DNA from: an uncultured Verrucomicrobia subdivision 3 bacterium
GTDB taxonomy: Bacteria; Verrucomicrobiota; Verrucomicrobiia; Limisphaerales; UBA11358
Assembly: GCA_903918885.1 (NCBI GenBank)
Contig: CAIXFY010000049.1
Span: forward strand, 1-37,614
Reading direction: 5' to 3'
DNA length: 37,614 nucleotides
Made by a program: the position numbers and the translations under genes. This document shows, piece by piece, positions 24,119-31,552 of this stretch. Below the pieces are notes generated by a model. That model saw only the letters and a list, made by a program, of their open reading frames with translations, ran no database searches and was not told the DNA's origin. Position 1 is the first letter of the stretch. Each line of letters starts with the position of its first letter.

Positions 24119-27100
24119 GTGAAATCAATTTCTCTCCACATCTTTTTTCTCCTAGCGCTGGCCGCTGTCGTTCAAACTTCGCGCGGGGAGGCGATGTTGC
24201 AGTTGTTCAACGTGACGTGGAGCGACATCACAAAAAAGATGCCGGAGATTGCCGAGGCGGGTTATGACTCGATCTGGCTGCCGCCGCCGACCAAGGCGAG
24301 CAGTGTCTACTCCACTGGTTACGATGAGTATGATTCGTTCGATTTGGGCGACACTTCGCCGACGCGCTGGGGGACGAAGGCGCAGCTTCAGCAACTGGTG
24401 CAAACCGCGCACCGGTTCGGTGTCCGGATATATCTGGACAACATCATGAATCATCGTGGCTTTACCGTGCCCGGCTACAACAGCAGCGTGGCGACAAATT
24501 TTTATCCAGGTTTGGTTCCGCAGGATTTTCATTTGCAAACGGTAGGAATCTATTTTGCCAACTGGCCGAGCGTCGGTTCCGGCGGGTCGACCGATTGGAA
24601 TGATTCCTGGAAGGTGCAGTATCAACCGCTGGCCGGCTTGATTGATTTGGCGAACGAGCCGGGTTCGGTCAACGGCAACTTCGGTTCCACCATGGCCAGC
24701 ACCATTACCAAGCCCAGTTTCATCCGGCATCCGGGAAAAAATCAACTTTACATGGACACCAGCAAGCCGGTGATTGAAGGAAGTTTTTGGCGGCCATTCA
24801 ATGGCACCAACGGCACGCCTGTGGTGGAAGACGTGAACAGCTATTTGATCCGGTCCATCCTGTGGGAATTGAACGAGACGAAATGCGACGGTTTTCGTCT
24901 TGATGCAGTGAAGCATGTTCCCGCCGGGTTTTTTGGCGACAGTTCGGCGACGTTCAATGGCTATTGCGGCGCGGTTCAGGCGATGTTTGATTACGTCCAC
25001 GGCTATGGCACGAACGTTTTGGGCAATGGTTATTTGGAACCCAACGACAGCCGCGATAGTTGTTTTAATTCCGAAGAGGTGCGCAATGACGCTTTGATTT
25101 TTGGCGAGCATCTGGGAAACCAACCGCCCTACGGTGATTATATCGCAAAAGGAATGCGGCTGCTGAACGCACCGCTCCGCGATCAGATGAACAATGCGTT
25201 GAACGGCAGCGCGTCTTTGGTAGGCGCGGATGCGCCCGGCTATGTGCCTTACAGCGGCGCCATTGATCCGCGGCAGAGCGTGATGTTTGCCCAGAGCCAC
25301 GATGCGTCTGGCAGTTACGCCGCGCACCGGGAGTTGCAGAATGCCTATTACTTCATGCATGAAGGAACGTCGGTGATTTATTCTGACGGTTACAACTGGT
25401 CGAGCCCGACCGTCAATAACGGTTCTACTAATTATTTCCCGTCCATTGCCTACGCCAACTATCTCGGCGAATACGGCGACAATCAAATGCCGGACATTTG
25501 CTATCTGCACAACCAGTTAGCCCGCGGTTATACAGTCTCGCGCTGGAACGAAAATAATTATGTGGCGTTTGAGCGCTACGATTATCGCGAAGGCACGGCG
25601 CTGTCCAATCAGGCGGTGGTCTTATTCGCGATGAATGACAACTACGGCAATCCCGGTGACGTGTATTTCGTGGACGGCTCCAATGACATCCTGCCTTCCA
25701 GCTACGCGGTTCCTTCCGGTGGTTTGCAGGGTTTGGTCGTAGATTTTCCGGTCGGGTCGGTGTTGCGCCAGCTTGCGACCTCGACGCCGGGTTACGACCG
25801 GACTTTCAAAACCGTCACCGTGCGCATCGCAACCAATGGCACGCCAGCCAACAGCAACTTCGTTTATGTTCGCAACCAAATCATCCCTGCGGGCGGCGGC
25901 GCGATTGAAATGATGATCCCCAGCGGCGGATGGGTGATGTATGGCTACCAATGGCCGGAGGCCAGTCGCGCGAATCCCTCAACCAACGCCATTGTTTTCA
26001 AGCAGAGCGGCAAAGAGGTTCCGCATATCACCATCAACCGCACCGATGGCGTGAATGGTGATGCGGGTTATAATCCGACTTACCCATTCAAGATGCGCGG
26101 CAGCGTGGATCAATACGGAAATACAATTGGCGGGGTTCACGTTTCTAATCTGACCTACGCGATTGATGTGCCGATTGTGACGAATGCTAATTTTGACATT
26201 CTTGTCCGCAATGATGCTTCGTCGGTGAACACACTGGTAAAATTGGATGGCGGCATTGATTTGAACAGCCAGATGGGTTTGGGTGTTACTAATCTGAACG
26301 GCAAAAGTTCGGATGGATTTGCGCCGACGAATTTTCTGGATTTGCGCGACAATAAACCGGGTTATGCGTCCGATGTTTTTCTTGGCTACGAGCAGACAGC
26401 ATTTCAATTTCGCAACGGCCCGGAAAAATTTGCCGCCAAGAACACGTTGAGCAACGCGGTGGTTTCGCTGGGTGCGGAGACTTATTATTACACGGTCGGT
26501 AGCACGAATAATCTGATTGTTTCCGGCTCTGGTTATGGCCAGAGCATCAACAACGCGACATGTTATTTCAATTATCACGATCCCGCCGCTCCGAATACGG
26601 CGACCAACAATTCCACCGCCACCCAGCGTGTTCCGTTGAGTCCGACCAACAATCAGCCAACGGATATTTATGTGCAAATTGGCGACGCAGGGCAGGTCAA
26701 TACTTGCTATATTTATTACACCACTGATGGAACCAATCCTGAAGGCGACTTTGGCAGCGGCAAGGGCACGACGCAAGTAACGCCGGCATTCTGGGTGGCT
26801 CGCGATAGCGGAGTGGTAACCAAAGAGTGGTGGAAGGGAACCATCCCAGCCCAAATTGACGGCACGCAAGTGCGCTACAAGGTGGGAATTTTCAACGGCG
26901 GCAGCTACGGTTTTTCCGTCGGCAATATTGCGAGTTGGCCGAGCATTCTACCCATCTCTGACGCGGAAGCTTCCGGTTCCAAGCTGTATGGCATGACTCA
27001 GGCGGCCATCACTAATTTCAATCCCACCACGGCGGTCATCTGGTTGCACAACGACTTGAACACAAATAACACTACCATTGGTTTGCAGTCTGGATTCCAC

Positions 27101-28090
27101 ATCGTCCGAGCTCGGGCGTTTCTGCCGCGCACGAACCAGTCGTCAGTATTCAACACATTTTTGCAGACGTTTTATTATGATGGTGCGCTGCCTACTGGCG
27201 TGATTGCTTACCCAATGACGGATGGGACGATGATCACCAACACCAGTTACACGGTGGTGGTTCGAGCGGACAGCACGGTGACCGGAGTTGATTATAATTT
27301 TCAGGACAGCCTGAATACCAATACAGCATTTTATACGGCTACGAATGTTTTGCCCAATTCCACGATTGATGCCCAGTATCCGAACTACCCACAGGAATTT
27401 CGGTTTATATACACCAACGTTCCATTCAGCGGCACGGGCATCATTACCGTTCGCCTGAAAGAATTCGCGACGAGCGTTTACACCAACCGTTTCACCACCT
27501 TGGTGCGCACGGTGAATACCATCGCGCCGCCGCAGGTGATTCAGATTTCCAGTCCGTCCACCGATGGCGCAGTGCTTACCAATTCACAGAACTCCACCTA
27601 TTTGGTGCAAGCCTGTTTTACTTCAACTCTAACCCCGGGCGGCACAAATTTTAATGTGCTTATCAACGGCGTGCTTCAGCCGCAGGTGAATTATTTTTTC
27701 CAGAACAAAGGTGCCAACAATGCCTTTTGTCCCGGCTTTCGAACCCTGCAATACAATTGGAGCAACCCCTCGATTGGCACTAATGTAATTCAGGTCATTT
27801 ATACCAATACCGCTTTGACGCAGGTTGGCGTGCCGATCAGTGACACACGCATAATCATGGTCGCGCCGCCGCTGAAAATCTCTGGCTTGTCCGGTTCGGG
27901 GGTGGGCAACAAGCAGGTGGTTTGGGACAGCGCTTTGGGCGCACTCTACAAGGTGCTGGCGACGACGAATCTGAGCCAGCCGTTTCAAGACATCAGCGGT
28001 CCGGTATCCGGCGCCGGCGGCTCGACGTTTTTCTTCGATACGGACACAAATACACCGCAACAGAAATTTTACGAAATCCAGATGCTGTAG
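24119..28090 (+). CDS. secreted GH13 amylase, 1323 aa, with C-terminal accessory domains
   Basis: An exported alpha-amylase-family enzyme starting at GTG 24119, which gives a signal peptide (KSISLHIFFLLALAAVVQT). The GH13 barrel occupies about 25-480: region I YLDNIMNH (Asp107, His112), region II CDGFRLDAVKH (nucleophile Asp262), region III ALIFGEHLG (acid/base Glu330), region IV FAQSHD (His394, Asp395), with Ser where Asn is usual. Downstream come several beta domains, including VYIQ-type segment TCYIYYTTDGTNPEGDFG at about 865 and Ig-like modules (TGVIAYPMTDGTMITNTSYTVVV). The C-terminus carries the shared signature (LATTNLSQPF...KFYEIQML). It is followed after 24 nt by a second GH13 gene, so the two are probably one transcript. 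Confidence 0.92.
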   Translation: MKSISLHIFFLLALAAVVQTSRGEAMLQLFNVTWSDITKKMPEIAEAGYDSIWLPPPTKASSVYSTGYDEYDSFDLGDTSPTRWGTKAQLQQLVQTAHRFGVRIYLDNIMNHRGFTVPGYNSSVATNFYPGLVPQDFHLQTVGIYFANWPSVGSGGSTDWNDSWKVQYQPLAGLIDLANEPGSVNGNFGSTMASTITKPSFIRHPGKNQLYMDTSKPVIEGSFWRPFNGTNGTPVVEDVNSYLIRSILWELNETKCDGFRLDAVKHVPAGFFGDSSATFNGYCGAVQAMFDYVHGYGTNVLGNGYLEPNDSRDSCFNSEEVRNDALIFGEHLGNQPPYGDYIAKGMRLLNAPLRDQMNNALNGSASLVGADAPGYVPYSGAIDPRQSVMFAQSHDASGSYAAHRELQNAYYFMHEGTSVIYSDGYNWSSPTVNNGSTNYFPSIAYANYLGEYGDNQMPDICYLHNQLARGYTVSRWNENNYVAFERYDYREGTALSNQAVVLFAMNDNYGNPGDVYFVDGSNDILPSSYAVPSGGLQGLVVDFPVGSVLRQLATSTPGYDRTFKTVTVRIATNGTPANSNFVYVRNQIIPAGGGAIEMMIPSGGWVMYGYQWPEASRANPSTNAIVFKQSGKEVPHITINRTDGVNGDAGYNPTYPFKMRGSVDQYGNTIGGVHVSNLTYAIDVPIVTNANFDILVRNDASSVNTLVKLDGGIDLNSQMGLGVTNLNGKSSDGFAPTNFLDLRDNKPGYASDVFLGYEQTAFQFRNGPEKFAAKNTLSNAVVSLGAETYYYTVGSTNNLIVSGSGYGQSINNATCYFNYHDPAAPNTATNNSTATQRVPLSPTNNQPTDIYVQIGDAGQVNTCYIYYTTDGTNPEGDFGSGKGTTQVTPAFWVARDSGVVTKEWWKGTIPAQIDGTQVRYKVGIFNGGSYGFSVGNIASWPSILPISDAEASGSKLYGMTQAAITNFNPTTAVIWLHNDLNTNNTTIGLQSGFHIVRARAFLPRTNQSSVFNTFLQTFYYDGALPTGVIAYPMTDGTMITNTSYTVVVRADSTVTGVDYNFQDSLNTNTAFYTATNVLPNSTIDAQYPNYPQEFRFIYTNVPFSGTGIITVRLKEFATSVYTNRFTTLVRTVNTIAPPQVIQISSPSTDGAVLTNSQNSTYLVQACFTSTLTPGGTNFNVLINGVLQPQVNYFFQNKGANNAFCPGFRTLQYNWSNPSIGTNVIQVIYTNTALTQVGVPISDTRIIMVAPPLKISGLSGSGVGNKQVVWDSALGALYKVLATTNLSQPFQDISGPVSGAGGSTFFFDTDTNTPQQKFYEIQML

Positions 28091-28114
28091 TAATTAGCCG
28101 ATCCAAATTCTTTC

Positions 28115-31100
28115 ATGAAAAAAACCTCCCCGTTTGCGCTTACGGCCAACGTCGTAGTCATTGCCGCCCTGATGATTTTATGCGGTCATGCCGATGGCTC
28201 CGGTCTGGCAAACTGTTGGCACATTCCGGATAGCACCAGCGAACCCAGTTTGTCCGGCATAAATATGCGTAGCCCCGAATTTGCCATCGGGACGAGCACC
28301 GTTGTCACTTTTTACACTGGGATTTATAAGTGGAATGGCAGCATCACCAATTGCAACCAAACCGGCGGCACACTTTACTACAAGACCACCTCGCAAGGTT
28401 CGTGGAGCAGCACCAACCTCATTTTTTATTCCAACACCACGGCCAACCAATATTGGCAGGCATCATTGAACGGCTATTTGTTCAACTTCAACGACACGGT
28501 GCAGTATTTTTTCCTGCTCACCCTTGACGGAACCGGCACGCAAGGTTGGACAAACACCTGGCTCTACGGCAACAACGCTGCCAGTTCCACCACCGGTTCC
28601 TCCAACACCGCCGCTGCCAGTCCGTTCACGTTTCAAGTTACCAACACAGCCGTCGGCACGCCGGTGCTCACTGTCAACGGCGTCAACGCCGACTACACCA
28701 CGACGCATGTGTTCGTCAACGAAGTCAGCAACGACGCCGTGCCGTTGACGATGGTGTTCACGCCCAACGGTGGCAGCGTCACCAACGTGGAAATTTTCTC
28801 CAACCTCAACCGTCGCGACCGCGCCGCGCTCGATGCGAACAGCGACGGCATTGACGACGGCATCATCGCGCCGGATGGCAACCTGCTGGTCGCGGGGGAC
28901 GACAGCAATTATTACAAGGCTTACGCGATGACGAACAATGGCGGCGGAAATTATTCGCTCACGCTCAATGCGACGAAGACCGGCGCGTATCGCATCACCG
29001 CGCGTTACAAGGTCGTCGGCAATAATAATTGGTTTTGGTATAACAGTGCCAATGGCGGCAGCCGCCGTGACCACGCCGTCGTTGTAACGCCCGCGCGCGC
29101 GCGCGACATTTCGATGTATGAGATTAACGCCATGAACATCGGCGCACAGGGAACAAACTTCAGCGATCGCAGCACGTTCACTGATTTATATAACGGCCCT
29201 GGATCGCGTCCCTACGATGCAACCAACAACCGGTTTAACCTCACCTATGTGACGAACATTGGTGTCAACTGGCTGTGGTTCCAGCCGATTCATCCCATTG
29301 GGATTCTTAACCGGGGAACCAATCCGGCGACGGGGCAGCCTTACGATGTGGGCAGTCCGTATTCGATCAAAAACTTTTTCCAAATCAATCCGCTGCTCGG
29401 CAAGGCCAACACGCGCGATTCGGCGATGGGCGAATTTACCAACTTTGTGATCGCTGCCCACGCTTCCGGCGTGAACGTGATGTTGGACGAGCCGTTCAAC
29501 CACACGTCTTGGGATTGCGAGCTGGACAATCTGGGCACGAATTATTTTACAGCGTCCTCGCCTACGCCGGTGAATCCGACCGACAGCATCATGAGCCACG
29601 AAGCGCGCTTCTACTCGCGCGTCAATGAATACGATCAGCGCGCTTTCAGTGCCGGCAGCGTGGCGCAGGCGCCCGACCGCAATGATTTTGGCAAATGGTC
29701 GGATGTGTCCGACATTTTCTTTGGCCGTTACGCTGCGCTGGTGGCCAACACCAGCCAGACAGCCAATTACACGAACGAGGGCGATTGGTTTGACTATTCG
29801 ATAAACCAGACCAACGGCGTGGAATCCGGTGTTGACGATTCCAATTCTTTTGGCAGCGGGCACGGCCATTTCGACAAAACCACGCAGAATGTGTGGCGCT
29901 ATTTTTCGGACTGCGTTCTCTATTGGCTCGACAAAACCGGCTGTCCGCAGGGCACGCCAGCCAGCCAGACCGCTGGCAAGGGCATTGACGGTGTGCGCGC
30001 CGATTTCGGTCAGGGTCTACCGCCGCAGTGCTGGGAATACATCATTAACAAAACTCGCAGCCGCAAATGGGATTTTGTGTTCATGGCCGAGTCGCTCGAC
30101 GGCAATCAAGTGGGCTACCGTTCCAACCGTCACTTCGACATTCTGAACGAGAATCTGATTTTTGCCATCGAGACCAATCTACCATCGCGTCCGTTTGTCT
30201 ACACCAGTGACTATCGCAATGCGTTTGAGGCTCGTCGAAGCGCCTACGGTCAGGGGCTTGTATTGTTGAACCATGTTTCTCACGATGAGCCTAGTTACAC
30301 CATTCCGTTTGAAGCGCTCATACGGCACGCGGTGCTCGGCACCATTGACGGCGCGCCGATGATTTTCTACGGCGAAGAACTGGGTGTCTCTGCCAATTAT
30401 GGATTCAACAATTATGAATTGAATTTTGGAAAAAGCATTCCGCAGTTCAAAACCTACAATTCCATGCAGCCGATTTTCACCAACCGGAGCAATGGCGCGG
30501 ATTTTCTAAAGCCGGTCTATTCGGCCGTCAACCAGGCGCGCGCCGCTAGTCCCGCGCTGCGCAATTCCAACCGCTATTTTCTGGATCAAACCAACGGGGT
30601 CGCGCAGGGTTACGTCTATTCGGTCGCCAAATATGTTGCGGCCAACGCCGCTCCGAATTTGAGTGACGTGGTTTTCGCCTTCGCCAACCTTGACCGCAAC
30701 AATTACCAGTCGGGCTGGTTTAATATCAACATTACACAGAACGGCACGAACCTTTTCGGCATCAAGCCCGGTCGTGTCTACAACGTCAAAAACATTTCCG
30801 CTTACACGGCTTGGGATTCCAGCCGTCGCAACGTCTGGCTGTGGCCGACGAACACCGGTGGTGGCTATTACGGCAGCAACATTCTTTCCGGCGGCATTTA
30901 TGTAGGCCTCAACGCCGTGCCCAGCACCGATTCCGGCTGGACCAACGCGCCGTTCGAGGCGCAGTATCTGAAAATTTACGACGTGACGCCGCCGCCGTCG
31001 GCCGGCGTGCCGGGTATTGGCTCCACCAATAATTACATCCTCGGCACAAACGTCACCTTCTCCTGGCCAGCGGTCGTGGACAATGAGGGTGGGATTTTCG

Positions 31101-31489
31101 GCTACCACGTTCGCATCGGCACCACGCCGGGCGGCTCCGATGTTTTCAATGGCACCAACTCCGGCTTGTCGCTCACCGTTTCGGGTTCTTTGGGCGCGCA
31201 TCTTTACGCGACGGTGACGGCCATCAACAACGCCGGCATCGAAGGTCAGACCAGCGCCAGCAGCAGTTCGGTCGCGTTGGTGAATCCGCCGGTGGCCAGC
31301 ATGCCTGCCAAAAATTCCCTGAACTGGTCGAGCATCTCCGGTCTGGTCTATCAGGTTTGGTCCACGACCAATCTGGCCATTCCCTTTACGAATTACAGCG
31401 GAACGTTCACGGCGAGTTCCTCGACGCTTACCTACACCAATAGCCCGACCAACTCCGCGCGGTATTACAAGATTCAATTGATTCCTTGA
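28115..31489 (+). CDS. secreted GH13 amylase, 1124 aa, with N-terminal beta domains
   Basis: Exported, signal peptide about 1-27. N-terminal beta domains (30-325) include a starch-binding-like region (TGGTLYYKTTSQGSW) and a calcium-loop-like DANSDGIDDG at about 240. The GH13 barrel spans about 330-900: WFQPIHPIG...GSPYSIKNFF, region I VMLDEPFNH (Asp458, His463), region II GVRADF (nucleophile Asp630), region III FVFMAES (Glu659), region IV NHVSHDE (His723, Asp724). An Fn3-like domain (about 985-1070) precedes the shared C-terminal signature (VWSTTNLAIPF...RYYKIQLIP). The PIHPIG/GSPYSIK pair also occurs in the 465-aa amylase, so the two share a subfamily although their architecture differs. No SD lies before the ATG; translation may follow from the upstream gene. 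Confidence 0.92.
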   Translation: MKKTSPFALTANVVVIAALMILCGHADGSGLANCWHIPDSTSEPSLSGINMRSPEFAIGTSTVVTFYTGIYKWNGSITNCNQTGGTLYYKTTSQGSWSSTNLIFYSNTTANQYWQASLNGYLFNFNDTVQYFFLLTLDGTGTQGWTNTWLYGNNAASSTTGSSNTAAASPFTFQVTNTAVGTPVLTVNGVNADYTTTHVFVNEVSNDAVPLTMVFTPNGGSVTNVEIFSNLNRRDRAALDANSDGIDDGIIAPDGNLLVAGDDSNYYKAYAMTNNGGGNYSLTLNATKTGAYRITARYKVVGNNNWFWYNSANGGSRRDHAVVVTPARARDISMYEINAMNIGAQGTNFSDRSTFTDLYNGPGSRPYDATNNRFNLTYVTNIGVNWLWFQPIHPIGILNRGTNPATGQPYDVGSPYSIKNFFQINPLLGKANTRDSAMGEFTNFVIAAHASGVNVMLDEPFNHTSWDCELDNLGTNYFTASSPTPVNPTDSIMSHEARFYSRVNEYDQRAFSAGSVAQAPDRNDFGKWSDVSDIFFGRYAALVANTSQTANYTNEGDWFDYSINQTNGVESGVDDSNSFGSGHGHFDKTTQNVWRYFSDCVLYWLDKTGCPQGTPASQTAGKGIDGVRADFGQGLPPQCWEYIINKTRSRKWDFVFMAESLDGNQVGYRSNRHFDILNENLIFAIETNLPSRPFVYTSDYRNAFEARRSAYGQGLVLLNHVSHDEPSYTIPFEALIRHAVLGTIDGAPMIFYGEELGVSANYGFNNYELNFGKSIPQFKTYNSMQPIFTNRSNGADFLKPVYSAVNQARAASPALRNSNRYFLDQTNGVAQGYVYSVAKYVAANAAPNLSDVVFAFANLDRNNYQSGWFNINITQNGTNLFGIKPGRVYNVKNISAYTAWDSSRRNVWLWPTNTGGGYYGSNILSGGIYVGLNAVPSTDSGWTNAPFEAQYLKIYDVTPPPSAGVPGIGSTNNYILGTNVTFSWPAVVDNEGGIFGYHVRIGTTPGGSDVFNGTNSGLSLTVSGSLGAHLYATVTAINNAGIEGQTSASSSSVALVNPPVASMPAKNSLNWSSISGLVYQVWSTTNLAIPFTNYSGTFTASSSTLTYTNSPTNSARYYKIQLIP

Positions 31490-31503
31490 AGCTCGCAAAA
31501 AAT

Positions 31504-31533
31504 AAAAGCCTCGGAAATTTCCGGGGCTTTTTT
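31504..31533. terminator. bidirectional terminator between GH13 and malQ
   Basis: AAAAGCCTCGGAA pairs with TTCCGGGGCTTTT (one T-G wobble) around a 2-nt loop. A-rich sequence lies to the left and TTTTTT to the right. It lies between two convergent stop codons. Confidence 0.85.
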
Positions 31534-31552
31534 GTTTAACAAATTAATAAAA

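Noticed and set aside
24226-24243. Operator-like CACAAAAAAGATGCC
   Set aside because: It has three extra A residues, lies in coding sequence (KKMPE codons) and lacks the CCG end.
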